The position numbers and the translations under genes were made by a program. Under the pieces are notes generated by a model. It worked only from the letters and a program-made list of their open reading frames with translations. It did no database searches and was not told the DNA's origin. From contig CAZBRS010000050.1 in the NCBI GenBank assembly GCA_964494475.1, positions 1-40,765 of the forward strand: a DNA stretch of 40,765 nucleotides. Reading direction: 5' to 3'. This stretch comes from CAZBRS01 sp964494475. Its GTDB lineage: Bacteria > Myxococcota_A > UBA9042 > CAZBRS01. The first letter of the stretch is position 1. Every line of letters starts with the position of its first letter. This document shows positions 16,184 through 24,375 of the stretch, piece by piece.

Positions 16184-16972
16184 ATGAACCACGCGCTCGC
16201 GTTCGCGTTGCTGGTGGCCACCTCCCTGACGGCCACTCCCCTCCTCGCCCAACAGGAGTTCGACCTCGCTGCGCCCGCGGTGAGCACCGAGGTCAGCGTC
16301 CCGGCGGAGAAGCAGCGGCCTGCAGCTCGAGCGCCCGCGCCCGCCACGGCCCCGAAGGCCGAGCCCACGTCCGCCAAGGCCAGCGATGCGCAGGGCGATT
16401 CGGTCGTCGAGAACCCCTTGAACACGCTCGCCCAGAAGACGAAGGACCTGCCCCTCGTGCCGAGGATTCATCCGCCCTTGCCGACGGTCCTCCCCGCCGT
16501 CGAGGAGCCGCCCGTGGCCGTCGTCGTCCCCAACACTCGTACGGGCGCCATCGAAATCTGGCCCTTCACGGTCCGTCCGGGCACCGGAGAGTTCGAGTTC
16601 GCGCTCGGGCAGGTCCTGGTGGCGCTTGCGCTGCTCCTGTGGCTGTACCGCTCGTTCTTCCTGAAGACCATCGGCGCCCGACGGGCGCTCACGGGCGTGG
16701 CGCTCGCGTGCGCCGACGAGGCGGTCCTGGCGGCGCACCCGGAGTTGGTGGGTGAGCTCGCAGCCCGCCTGGCGCGCGTCGAGCGCTTCCTCGCGCGAAG
16801 CAAGAAGCGCGAGCGCGCGGCGCGACACCTCCTTCCTGAATTGGCGGGGCTCGTGACCAGGGGAACGCTCGAACCCTTCTTCGCGCTGATCGAAGCCCGC
16901 ACCTACGCTCCCGGCGAACGCGCGTTCCCCATCCTTCGCGACCTGCTCCAGGGCGCTCCGCAGCCGCAATGA
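16184..16972 (+). CDS. Membrane-anchored hypothetical protein with Pro/Ala-rich region
   Basis: A 262-aa protein with a signal peptide (cleavage near LLAQ, residue ~22), a low-complexity Pro/Ala-rich stretch (~30-125), one strong membrane helix (FALGQVLVALALLLWLYRSF, ~145-163) and a basic helical C-terminal domain. The topology would put the Pro-rich part in the periplasm and the C-terminal ~95 residues in the cytosol. I do not recognise the family. GAGGAG precedes the ATG. Its stop overlaps the next start (ATGA), so it is translationally coupled to the DUF2723 gene, which suggests a joint role in the envelope. Confidence 0.75.
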   Translation: MNHALAFALLVATSLTATPLLAQQEFDLAAPAVSTEVSVPAEKQRPAARAPAPATAPKAEPTSAKASDAQGDSVVENPLNTLAQKTKDLPLVPRIHPPLPTVLPAVEEPPVAVVVPNTRTGAIEIWPFTVRPGTGEFEFALGQVLVALALLLWLYRSFFLKTIGARRALTGVALACADEAVLAAHPELVGELAARLARVERFLARSKKRERAARHLLPELAGLVTRGTLEPFFALIEARTYAPGERAFPILRDLLQGAPQPQ

Positions 16973-18987
16973 ACGACGCCACGCACGACCGGCTCCTGAC
17001 GGCGGGTCTGGGGTTCGGCGCGGCCTTCCTGTACGCCCTCCAGGCAGCGCCCGGAGTCTATGTGGGCGACAGCGGTGAGCTCGTCACGGCCGCCGCGACC
17101 CTCGGCCTCGCGCACCCCACGGGCTACCCGCTCTACCTGCTGGCGGGCCGCGTGTGGATCGCCGTGCTCGGCTTCGTCTCGCCGGCGTACGCCATGAACC
17201 TGTTCTCGGCGGCCTGCGCCGGGGCCGCGGTCGCGACCCTCTTCCAGGTGGTACGGGCGCTCGGGGCCCGACGCGCGGCGGCGGCGTTCGCGGCCGTCCT
17301 GCTCGCCGGCCTGCAGACGTTCTGGGCCGAGGCCACCGTCGCGCGGGTCTACGCGCCGAACCTGCTGCTCCTGCTGCTGGCAGGCCTCGCGCTGGCGCGC
17401 TTCCGCCAGGGCGGAGCCAGCCGCCACCTCGCCCTCGCGTTCCTCTTCACCGGCCTGGCGCTCGCGGTCCACACGGTCTCGGTCGTGCTCGGCCCTGCCC
17501 TGCTGCTCGGCCTGGCCGACCGGCGCCTCGCCTGGCGGCAACGGGCGCGTGCCTGCCTCTGGCTGCTGCCGGGCCTCGCGCTGTACCTCTACGTGCCCAT
17601 CGCCTCGTCGTTCGCCCCGGCCCAGAACTGGGGCGATCCCTCCACGTTCTCGAACCTGGTGCGCTACCTGTCGCGCGAAGAGTACTGGCAGCGCGCGTGG
17701 GTGCGCTCGAGCGCCGACATCGGACGCGCGCTCGGCCACTACGCGGCCATCCTGCCCCGCGAGCTCACGTGGCCCGGCCTCGCGCTGGCCGGCCTGGGCG
17801 CCTGGCGCCTCGGTCGAACGGCGCCCTGGAGCCTGATCGCGCTGCTCGTCGTCATCGCGTCGACCGTGGCGCTGGTGGTCTCGCACGGCAGCGCCAACGA
17901 CATCTTCCAGTGGGATCGCTATGTTCTGCCCGCCCTGGCGGCGCTGGTCCTGCTCGCCGGGGTCGGGGCCGAGGCGCTGGCCGCGCGCTTCGCCGCGAAG
18001 GGTTCGCGCGCGTGGCTGCTGCCGGCGCTGGCGCTCGCGCCCCTGGCCCTCGCTGCGCCCGGTATGGACCGCTCGCGCTTCACGCTCGCCGAGGCCTTCA
18101 ACCAGCGCGTCCTCGAGCGCCTGCCCCCGAAGAGCGTGCTCATCGCCGACGGCGACAACCAGCTCTTCCCCCTGTCGTACCTGCACCACGTGCGGGGCCA
18201 GAGGCCCGACGTGAACCTGGTGATGCAGGGCATCAACGTGCTCTCCTCCCTCCCGATCGAGCCCTCCGAGCGACCCGTGTTCTTCACGCACTTCTTCGAT
18301 CTGGGGGCCCCCCAGTTCGTGCTGCTGGACGAGGGGCTCGTCTACCGCCTGCACCCGACCGATGGATCGCCCCGCCCCGACGTACGCTGGGCCGACTGGA
18401 GCGTGCCCGAGTTGGAGGACTGGTCGGGCCAGGGCACGCTCGACTTCCTGGCCCGCTCCCTGGTCGGTGATTACCAGCTGATGAAGGCCATCCACTACGA
18501 GGCGAGGCACCCGCTCGCGGCGCAGGAGGCGGTGCGCGCCAACCTGGGGGTGGCCCACGACAACCCCGTGAACGTGGTCAACGGCGCGCTGTTGCTCGAG
18601 CGGCTGGGCCTGCTGCGCGAGGCCGCCGCGGCGTACGAGCGCGCGCTGGCGCTGGACGCCCGGAGCGAGGTGGCCGCCCGCCACCTGCACGAACTGCGCC
18701 CCCGCCTGCAGGCGTCAGCGGCCCCCGCCGTGGTGCGCGACACGCTGGCCGAGGCCACGGCCCGCTTCGACGCTGGCGCCCTCGACGAAGCCGTGCGGGT
18801 GTTGACCGAGGCCGCTCGAACCTGGCCGGCCTCGGATCGCCTGCACTACAACCTGGGGGCGCTGGCGCTGCGGGCGGGCCACTACCCCGCGGCGCTGCGC
18901 GAGATGCTGATCACGCTCGATCTGAAGCCCGACGACGTGGCCGCCCGGCGCGACGTGGCCGAGATCGACCGGCGCCTGGCGCGGTAG
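16969..18987 (+). CDS. DUF2723 family multi-pass membrane protein with C-terminal TPRs
   Basis: A 672-aa protein. Its N-terminus carries the DUF2723 (PF11028) hallmark: APGVYVGDSGELVTAAATLG followed by AHPTGYPLYLL, with the Asp/Glu pair in the first external loop as in GT-C glycosyltransferases (protein O-mannosyltransferase-like). About ten to twelve membrane helices extend to residue ~365. A soluble part (~370-530) and TPR-like helices (~545-670, YNLGALALRAGHYPAALREML) follow. A lipid-linked sugar transferase acting at the outer face of the inner membrane is the likely role, but acceptor and sugar are unknown. It overlaps the preceding gene by 4 nt and ends the operon before the minisatellite. 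Confidence 0.85.
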   Translation: MNDATHDRLLTAGLGFGAAFLYALQAAPGVYVGDSGELVTAAATLGLAHPTGYPLYLLAGRVWIAVLGFVSPAYAMNLFSAACAGAAVATLFQVVRALGARRAAAAFAAVLLAGLQTFWAEATVARVYAPNLLLLLLAGLALARFRQGGASRHLALAFLFTGLALAVHTVSVVLGPALLLGLADRRLAWRQRARACLWLLPGLALYLYVPIASSFAPAQNWGDPSTFSNLVRYLSREEYWQRAWVRSSADIGRALGHYAAILPRELTWPGLALAGLGAWRLGRTAPWSLIALLVVIASTVALVVSHGSANDIFQWDRYVLPALAALVLLAGVGAEALAARFAAKGSRAWLLPALALAPLALAAPGMDRSRFTLAEAFNQRVLERLPPKSVLIADGDNQLFPLSYLHHVRGQRPDVNLVMQGINVLSSLPIEPSERPVFFTHFFDLGAPQFVLLDEGLVYRLHPTDGSPRPDVRWADWSVPELEDWSGQGTLDFLARSLVGDYQLMKAIHYEARHPLAAQEAVRANLGVAHDNPVNVVNGALLLERLGLLREAAAAYERALALDARSEVAARHLHELRPRLQASAAPAVVRDTLAEATARFDAGALDEAVRVLTEAARTWPASDRLHYNLGALALRAGHYPAALREMLITLDLKPDDVAARRDVAEIDRRLAR

Positions 18988-19022
18988 AGCGGGTCTTCGC
19001 CCCCTGCGCCTCTCCCTGCAGG

Positions 19023-19260
19023 GACCTCACCGCCAACCCCTCTCCGTGTAGGAACCTCACCCCCAACCCCTCTCCGTGTAGGAACCTNNNNNNNNNNNNN
19101 NNNNNNNNNNNNNNNNNNNNNNNNNNNNNNNNNNNNNNNNNNNNNNNNNNNNNNNNNNNNNNNNNNNNNNNNNNNNNNNNNNNNNNNCCAACCCCTCTCC
19201 GTGTAGGAACCTCACCCCCAACCCCTCTCCGTGTAGGAACCTCACCCCCAACCCCTCTCC
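19023..19260. repeat. 30-bp tandem repeat (minisatellite) interrupted by the assembly gap
   Basis: A C-rich 30-bp unit beginning AACCTCACCCCCAACCCC and ending CCGTGTAGG is seen as a degenerate copy at 19023-19052, a perfect copy at 19053-19082, a partial copy entering the gap at 19083, a partial copy leaving it at 19188-19207, a perfect copy at 19208-19237 and a diverging final copy at 19238-19260. The minus strand is G-rich (GGGGTTGGGGG in each unit), with quadruplex potential. It fills the space between two converging genes. No ORF is supported here. Confidence 0.85.
19088..19187. other. Assembly gap (100 N)
   Basis: Exactly 100 N within the tandem repeat. This is the conventional size for a scaffold gap of unknown length, so the true repeat copy number is unknown. 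Confidence 0.98.
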
Positions 19261-19276
19261 ATCAGGTGGAGAGGGG
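19252..19276 (-). terminator. Hairpin at the 3' end of the PEP-synthase-like gene
   Basis: CCCCTCTCC and GGAGAGGGG form a perfect 9-bp stem around a 7-nt loop that contains the TGA stop of the dikinase gene. The left arm is the end of the last minisatellite unit. A terminator role is inferred from position; there is no T tract. Confidence 0.4.
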
Positions 19277-21901
19277 GGTACGGGACGGGTTTCCGGCAGG
19301 GGGTGCGGGGTCGTGCAACAACACCTCGCCCGTGTTGCCGTCGACCGTGACGATGGCGCCCTCTTCGATGCGCGTGGTGGCCTGCTTGACGCTCACCACC
19401 GCGGGCTTGCCGTACTCGCGCGCCACCACGCACGAGTGCGAGAGCGGGCCGCCCATCTCGGTGACCACGGCGCCCGCGACCAGGAAGAGCGGCGTCCAGC
19501 CCACGTCGGTCTGACGCGTGACCAGCACGTCGCCGTACCCGAGCCGGCCCATGTCGGTCATGGACCCGAGCACGCGCGCCCGCCCGGTGACGCGACCGGG
19601 GCTGCCCGCGATGCCCTCGAGCCTCCGCGACGAGCTGTCGGCGACCTCGAGGTGCTCGGTGACCAGGTCGGCGCCCGCCTGGTAGAACGTGGACGGGGGG
19701 TCGGGCATGCGCGTGAAGATCTCGAACTGACCGCGCCGGAGCGCGATGCGGTAGGCCAGGTCAACGTCGAGCTGGCCGCGCAGGTAGGCCAGCACCTCCT
19801 CGTAGCCGAGGAAGAAGGCGTCGTCGGGGCAGCCCGCCACGCCCTCGTCGACCAGGTGCCGCCCGGCCTCGAGCGCCAGCTTGCGGTAGAGCGAGAGCGT
19901 CTTCACGACCAGGTCGCGCAGCTCTTCGCGCAGTCGGCTGGCCTCCTGGGCCCGGGGCAGCAGCACCGCGAGCAGCAGCCGCCCCGCCGCGCCCACGCGC
20001 GCCTTGACGTCGGCCTCGGCCTTGCCGCGCTCGCGCACGCGGGCCTTGACGAAGCTGGTGGGGTCGGGCGGCTCGCCCGTCTGCAGGTACGAGCGCAGCA
20101 GGTCGACCACGGTGTCGGGGCGATCGCCCCAGCGCGGCGTGGCGATCTCGGCCTCGAGCGGCGCGCGATGACCGTGATCGGAGAGGAAGCGCTCGAACTC
20201 GCGGCGAAACTCCTTGAACGCGGCCTCGGAGCGCACGCGGTGCACCACCTCGTCGGACGTCGAGGGCCCACGGAACAGGCGATGGAGCTCGGGCTGGTTC
20301 TTCACGATGCGCGCGAGGCGCAGGAGCACGAGCCCCGGCTGGGCGCTCTTCAGGTTCGAGAGCCCCGAGAACAGGCGCATCTCCACGCCCGCCAGATCGC
20401 GCCCGCCGAACAGGGCCACCGCCAGCGACACCAGCACGTAGCTGGAGAGCGCGTTCGACGCCGCGCCCAGCATGAGCGTACCGGTGGGCGTGAACACCTC
20501 GGCCGTGAAGCGGTCCAGCAGGTCGGCCACCTCGCGCTTGGAGGGCCGGCGCGCCAACGCGGCCTCGACCCGCGCCAGCCGCCGCCGCACGCGCCGCCCC
20601 CAGACGCCGGCCTGCACCGGCACGAGGTACTGGCTGAGCACGAGCTGGGGCGCCTTCACGGGCAACCTCAGGAGGAAGGGCCACGAGCTGCGGCGCGTGT
20701 AGCCCTCCTCGCGGAAGGGAGTGCCCCCGGCGGCCTGCAGCACGCGCTCTGGCGAGAAGAACGGGATGCTCGACAGCGCCTCGAGCAGCGCCGTCTGGTT
20801 CAGGTACACGCGCCCGTAGACGTTGCGCACCATCGGCGCCGTCGGCACGTCGAGCCCCAGCGCGCCGAGCGCCCGCTCGAAGCCCATGCGCGAGAAGGAG
20901 CCGATGATCGACCAGGTGAAGGGCGTGCCCACCCCGGGCAGCGCCTCACCCACGTTGGCGTTGGTCCACACCGCGCCACCCTCCGGCGCGCTCTTCTTGC
21001 CGAGGTCCTTGCCCGCCGTGATGGGGCGCGCCTGCAGCACGAACAGGCGCCCGCCCTCCCAGGCCCACTCCACGTCCTGCGGGCCGCCGAAGGTGGCCTC
21101 GACGCCCCGCCCGATCTCGGTGAGCTCGCGCACCTGATCGTCGGAGAGCGACGCCAGCGTGGCCCGCGTCTCGGGCACCTCGGCCAGCGCCGTGCCGTTC
21201 GCGACCCCCGCCACCACCATCTGCCGCTTGGCGCCGATGGTCCGCGCCCGCAGCGCGCCCGTCCCTTTGTCGACCACGAAGGTGTCGGCGTCGCCGCCCG
21301 AGACCACGGTCTCGCCCAGACCGTACGACGAGGTGTGCACCATCTCGTCGCGCCGTCCGTTCACGGGGTTCACGGTGAACGTGACGCCGGCCACGTCGGC
21401 CCGCACCATGCCCTGCACCACCACGGCCATGGCGGGCTCGGACGCGGCGAACCCGTCGCGGCTGTGGTACGACAGGCTGCTCTCGCCGAAGATCGACGCC
21501 CACACGCGCTTCACGTGCAGCACCATCGCCTCGAAGCCCCGCACGTGCACGTAGCTGTCCTGCTGCCCGGCCCACGACTGGTCGAGCTGGTCCTCGTCGA
21601 CGGCCGACGAGCGCACCGCGAACTCGCTCCAGCCCCGCCCCAGCAGCCCCGCGTAGCCGGTCTCGAGCGCCCGCTGCACGCCCTCGGGCAGCTCCATCTG
21701 GACAATGCGCTCGCGCACCTCGTCGCGCGAGAGGCGCCCGCCCAGGCGGCCGCGCAGCGACTCGGTGAACGCGCGCGTGGTGACCACGAACCCGTCGGGC
21801 ACGCGGAACCCGGCGCGCACGAGCGCCCGGAGGTTCTGCCCCTTGCCGCCGACCTGCGCGCGATCGACGGCGTCGGGGGAGTCGAGGTAGACGAGGTACA
21901 C
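19262..21901 (-). CDS. PEP synthase / rifampin phosphotransferase-like dikinase
   Basis: An 879-aa protein in the phosphoenolpyruvate-utilising family. The N-terminal ATP-grasp domain (PPDK_N, ~1-300) shows GGKGQNLRALVRAGFRVPDG, FAVRSSAVDED, GQQDSYVHVRG, YGLGETVVSGG, QDVEWAWEGG and LQARPIT. The C-terminal swivelling domain (~780-870) has GGPLSHSCVVAREYGKPAVV with the phospho-carrying His822. The ~450-residue middle lacks the TIM-barrel PEP-binding domain of true PEP synthase, and that layout (ATP domain, unique middle, His domain last) is that of rifampin phosphotransferase Rph and relatives. Activity is therefore ATP-dependent phosphotransfer to an unknown acceptor; rifamycin is possible but unproven. 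The start GTG at 21901 has only a weak SD. Confidence 0.85.
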   Translation of the reverse strand: MYLVYLDSPDAVDRAQVGGKGQNLRALVRAGFRVPDGFVVTTRAFTESLRGRLGGRLSRDEVRERIVQMELPEGVQRALETGYAGLLGRGWSEFAVRSSAVDEDQLDQSWAGQQDSYVHVRGFEAMVLHVKRVWASIFGESSLSYHSRDGFAASEPAMAVVVQGMVRADVAGVTFTVNPVNGRRDEMVHTSSYGLGETVVSGGDADTFVVDKGTGALRARTIGAKRQMVVAGVANGTALAEVPETRATLASLSDDQVRELTEIGRGVEATFGGPQDVEWAWEGGRLFVLQARPITAGKDLGKKSAPEGGAVWTNANVGEALPGVGTPFTWSIIGSFSRMGFERALGALGLDVPTAPMVRNVYGRVYLNQTALLEALSSIPFFSPERVLQAAGGTPFREEGYTRRSSWPFLLRLPVKAPQLVLSQYLVPVQAGVWGRRVRRRLARVEAALARRPSKREVADLLDRFTAEVFTPTGTLMLGAASNALSSYVLVSLAVALFGGRDLAGVEMRLFSGLSNLKSAQPGLVLLRLARIVKNQPELHRLFRGPSTSDEVVHRVRSEAAFKEFRREFERFLSDHGHRAPLEAEIATPRWGDRPDTVVDLLRSYLQTGEPPDPTSFVKARVRERGKAEADVKARVGAAGRLLLAVLLPRAQEASRLREELRDLVVKTLSLYRKLALEAGRHLVDEGVAGCPDDAFFLGYEEVLAYLRGQLDVDLAYRIALRRGQFEIFTRMPDPPSTFYQAGADLVTEHLEVADSSSRRLEGIAGSPGRVTGRARVLGSMTDMGRLGYGDVLVTRQTDVGWTPLFLVAGAVVTEMGGPLSHSCVVAREYGKPAVVSVKQATTRIEEGAIVTVDGNTGEVLLHDPAPPAGNPSRTPLST

Positions 21902-21929
21902 GACGCGATCCGACGCGATTGACGGGCGG

Positions 21930-21935
21930 AGTATA
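21930..21935 (-). promoter_or_regulatory. Possible -10 element before the dikinase gene
   Basis: TATACT (5/6 to consensus) on the minus strand, 29 nt before the GTG start. No convincing -35 is present, so this is weak. Confidence 0.25.
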
Positions 21936-21968
21936 GCCCGCGGGGCCGGTTATGGAAGGGGCAGCGGG

Positions 21969-23051
21969 TCACCCCTTCGGGAACAGCCGCTCCCGCGCCG
22001 GGCGCTCGTTCAGCTCGGCCAGCTTCTTGGCCGCCAGCTGGCCGCAGGCCGCCGAGATCTCGCCGCCGCGGCTGTAGCGGACGGGGGCCGGGATCGAGCG
22101 CTCCGACAGGTAGCGCTGGAACGCGCGGATCTCGGGCTCGTCGGGGCGCTCGTACGGCAGCCCGGGGAAGGGGTTGAAGGGGATCAGGTTCACCTTGGCC
22201 CGCAGGCCGTGGACGAAGTGCACCAGGGCCTTCATGTCCCGCGGCGCGGTGTTCAGGCCCTTGATGAGCACGACCTCGAAGGTGATGGTGCGGTCGGTGG
22301 CCGCCCGGTAGTCGAGCAGGGCCGCCTTCAGCTCTTCGAGCGGGTGCACGCGGTTGATGGGCATGAGCTCGGAGCGCAGGTCGTCACGCGCCGCGTGCAG
22401 CGAGATGGCCAGCGAGCACGTGACCTCGCGGGCCATGCGCCGGATGAGGTCCGGCACCCCCACGGTCGAGACGGTGACGTTGGCGGGCTTCAGCGCGAAC
22501 ATGCCGGGGGCCGTCAGCCGATCGACGGCCACGCGCACCTCTTCGTAGTTGTCGAGCGGCTCGCCCATGCCCATGAAGACCACGTGGGAGAGGGTGCGCC
22601 CCTCGTCGCGCACCAGGGCCTCGGCCAGGGCGAACTGTGCCAGGATCTCGGCCGCCGACAGGTTTCGCACGAAGCCGAGCCGCCCCGTCTGGCAGAACCG
22701 GCAGGCCAGCTTGCACCCCACCTGGCAGGACACGCACAGGCTGGTGCGATCGTCGTAGCGCATGACCACGCACTCGATCACGCCGCGCTCGGAGTCGAGC
22801 AGCAGCTTGGTCGACAGGTCGTCGCCCTCGAGGCGGTCGACGACGGCCGGGAGCGACGTGTCGAAGTGCTCGGACAACCGGCGGCGCAGGTCCGCGGGCA
22901 GGTTGGCCATCCGCTCGGGCTCGAGCACGCGCCGGCCGTGGAGCCACTCGCCCACCTGCCGGGCCCGGTAGGCCGGCTGGCCCCAGGCCCCCAGGAGGGA
23001 CTGCAGCTCGTCGGGCGTGGTGGTCAGCAGGTGGGGACGTTCGTCGGTCAT
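21969..23051 (-). CDS. rlmN: 23S rRNA / tRNA adenine-C2 methyltransferase RlmN
   Basis: A 360-aa radical SAM enzyme that methylates C2 of A2503 in 23S rRNA and A37 in some tRNAs. The 4Fe-4S cluster motif CxxxCxxC is at Cys113, Cys117 and Cys120 (CKLACRFCQTG). Other RlmN blocks are VSCQVGC, NVVFMGMGEP-like VVFMGMGEPLDN, TVSTVG, SLAISLHAARDD, LMPINRVHPLEEL, INLIPFNPFPG-like NLIPFNPFPG and the catalytic-Cys segment RGGEISAACGQLA near residue 340. The length matches the family (350-400 aa). The ATG at 23051 gives a normal N-terminus. It is followed by the dikinase gene in the same direction (67 nt) and is divergent from the FNR-like gene. Confidence 0.95.
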   Translation of the reverse strand: MTDERPHLLTTTPDELQSLLGAWGQPAYRARQVGEWLHGRRVLEPERMANLPADLRRRLSEHFDTSLPAVVDRLEGDDLSTKLLLDSERGVIECVVMRYDDRTSLCVSCQVGCKLACRFCQTGRLGFVRNLSAAEILAQFALAEALVRDEGRTLSHVVFMGMGEPLDNYEEVRVAVDRLTAPGMFALKPANVTVSTVGVPDLIRRMAREVTCSLAISLHAARDDLRSELMPINRVHPLEELKAALLDYRAATDRTITFEVVLIKGLNTAPRDMKALVHFVHGLRAKVNLIPFNPFPGLPYERPDEPEIRAFQRYLSERSIPAPVRYSRGGEISAACGQLAAKKLAELNERPARERLFPKG

Positions 23052-23113
23052 CCAAGCCTCGCAGGTGCTGTATAGTGCATCGCGGCAGGCTTGTACACCG
23101 ACGAGGGGGCAGC

Positions 23114-23758
23114 GTGGCTCGCCATCGGCTGGAGGGCGCGCGGAGCGTGGGCCCGCGGGCGTTCGTGCTCACGTTCCGGCGCGACGGCTTCGAGTTCCGC
23201 GCCGGCCAGCACGCGACGTTGTCGCTGCCCGGCCAGGGAGAGCGCGACTACTCGGTCTACAGCGGCGTCGACGACCCGCAGCTCGAGTTCCTGGTGCGCG
23301 AGGTGGAGGGTGGGCAGGTGTCCCCACCCCTGGGGCGCCTGAGCGCGGGCGCCGAGGTCGAGATCGTCGGCCCGGGCGGGGTGATGGTCCTCGATCCGCG
23401 CTGGGTGGGACGCTCGCCCTGCCTGTTCCTCGCCACGGGCACCGGCGTCGCGCCCTTCCACGCGATGACGCGGAGCCACCCCGGCCTCGACTGGCGACTG
23501 GTGCACGGCGTGCGTCACGACGACGAGCGCTACGAGGCCGCCCACTACCCCGCCGACCGCCTGGTGTCCTGCGTGACGCAAGGGACCGACCCCTCCACCT
23601 TCCGCGGCCGCGTCACGAACTGGCTGCGGACGGCGACGCTCCGGCCGGGCACGCGGTGCTTCCTCTGCGGCAACGCGCGCATGATCGAAGAGGCGACCGA
23701 CCTGCTGCTGGAGCGCGGCGTGCCGCCCAGCCACGTGATGAGCGAGGTGTACTTCTGA
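23114..23758 (+). CDS. FNR-family flavin/NAD(P)H oxidoreductase
   Basis: A 214-aa protein of the ferredoxin-NADP reductase fold. The FAD-binding barrel has FRAGQHATLSLPGQGERDYSVYSG (the R-x-Y-S-type flavin motif), and the NAD(P) domain has CLFLATGTGVAPFHAM and the C-terminal FLCGNARMIEEATDLL and SEVYF. It moves electrons between NAD(P)H and a partner protein via FAD. There is no fused iron-sulphur domain, so it is a stand-alone reductase. The start GTG at 23114 has GAGGGG 5 nt upstream. A TATAGT at 23072-23077 could be its -10. The partner is unknown. Confidence 0.88.
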   Translation: MARHRLEGARSVGPRAFVLTFRRDGFEFRAGQHATLSLPGQGERDYSVYSGVDDPQLEFLVREVEGGQVSPPLGRLSAGAEVEIVGPGGVMVLDPRWVGRSPCLFLATGTGVAPFHAMTRSHPGLDWRLVHGVRHDDERYEAAHYPADRLVSCVTQGTDPSTFRGRVTNWLRTATLRPGTRCFLCGNARMIEEATDLLLERGVPPSHVMSEVYF

Positions 23759-23841
23759 AGGGACCCGTGGGCGAGCCCGCGGGCTTGACCCATCGGGCGG
23801 ATGGGCGCACGATTCAGGTCGAAATCGGGTCGGAGGGTGCG

Positions 23842-24027
23842 ATGTCGGCGTTGAAGGCTCGGTTGATCGAGGTCATCGAGGAGCAACCGGACGACGCGAC
23901 CTGCGACGAGATCCTGCGCGAGTTGGCCTTCGAGCGCATGGTGGAGCGAGGCATGGACGATGTCCGCGCAGGTCGTGTCATCTCGGACGAGGACATGGAG
24001 GCGAAGATTCGCTCATGGCGGTCTTGA
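23842..24027 (+). CDS. Antitoxin of a ParE/RelE-type module
   Basis: A 61-aa acidic protein ending in DDVRAGRVISDEDMEAKIRSW, the form seen in small antitoxins paired with ParE/RelE toxins: a helix that binds the toxin, with the rest probably dimerising and binding DNA. GGAGGG 5 nt before the ATG supports the start. Its last 13 nt overlap the toxin start at 24015, typical of coupled toxin-antitoxin operons, which are normally autoregulated by the complex. Codon use is less G/C-biased than in the flanking genes, consistent with acquisition by transfer. Confidence 0.8.
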   Translation: MSALKARLIEVIEEQPDDATCDEILRELAFERMVERGMDDVRAGRVISDEDMEAKIRSWRS

Positions 24028-24311
24028 GATGGACGCCCGAAGCGTACGAGTGGCTACGCGCGATTCACGAATACATCGCCGCGGACAACGGCGGAGCGGC
24101 TGACCGGGTCGTCGAGGGGATTCTCGCACGTGCACGTACGTTGAAAACGTTTCCGAGGCTCGGTCAAGTCTGCCGGAGCGCGGCCGAAGGCGAGATCCGA
24201 CTGCTGCTCTACGGCCACTACCGCATCGCGTACCTGCTTCGTGGCAACGACGAAGTCGACGTCCTCGGTGTCTTCCACGGCGCCATGGAGATGGACAACT
24301 ACTTGATGTAA
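24015..24311 (+). CDS. ParE/RelE superfamily toxin
   Basis: A 98-aa toxin-fold protein. It begins with LRWTPEAYEWLRAIHEYIA (helical hairpin), then RVVEGILARARTLKTFPRLGQVCR and the C-terminal beta strands IRLLLYGHYRIAYLLR and VDVLGVFHGA, the standard ParE layout. ParE members poison DNA gyrase while RelE members cut mRNA on the ribosome; the RxAYL strand and FHG ending favour ParE-like, but the target is not certain. The start lies inside the end of the antitoxin gene. The two-gene module sits between an oxidoreductase gene and ftsZ without any visible mobile element. Confidence 0.87.
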   Translation: MAVLRWTPEAYEWLRAIHEYIAADNGGAADRVVEGILARARTLKTFPRLGQVCRSAAEGEIRLLLYGHYRIAYLLRGNDEVDVLGVFHGAMEMDNYLM

Positions 24312-24375
24312 CAGCGTATTTTTCGGCCTCTGGGGCAGGCTCGATCAGGAGTCCAGTCGTCGGGCGTGGGAGGCC

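Noticed and set aside
19023..19260. CRISPR array
   Set aside because: Units are contiguous identical 30-mers without unique spacers, and no cas genes are near.
19313..21922. Long plus-strand open frame (~870 codons) opposite the dikinase gene
   Set aside because: Antisense shadow with no recognisable motif, while the minus strand has clear PEP-utilising signatures.
23049..23077. Full sigma70 promoter for the FNR-like gene
   Set aside because: TATAGT is a fair -10, but no acceptable -35 lies 16-18 nt upstream.
24312..24375. Terminator for ftsZ or the toxin gene
   Set aside because: Only a weak 4-bp hairpin (GCCT/AGGC) with the A/T run on the wrong side; not enough support.
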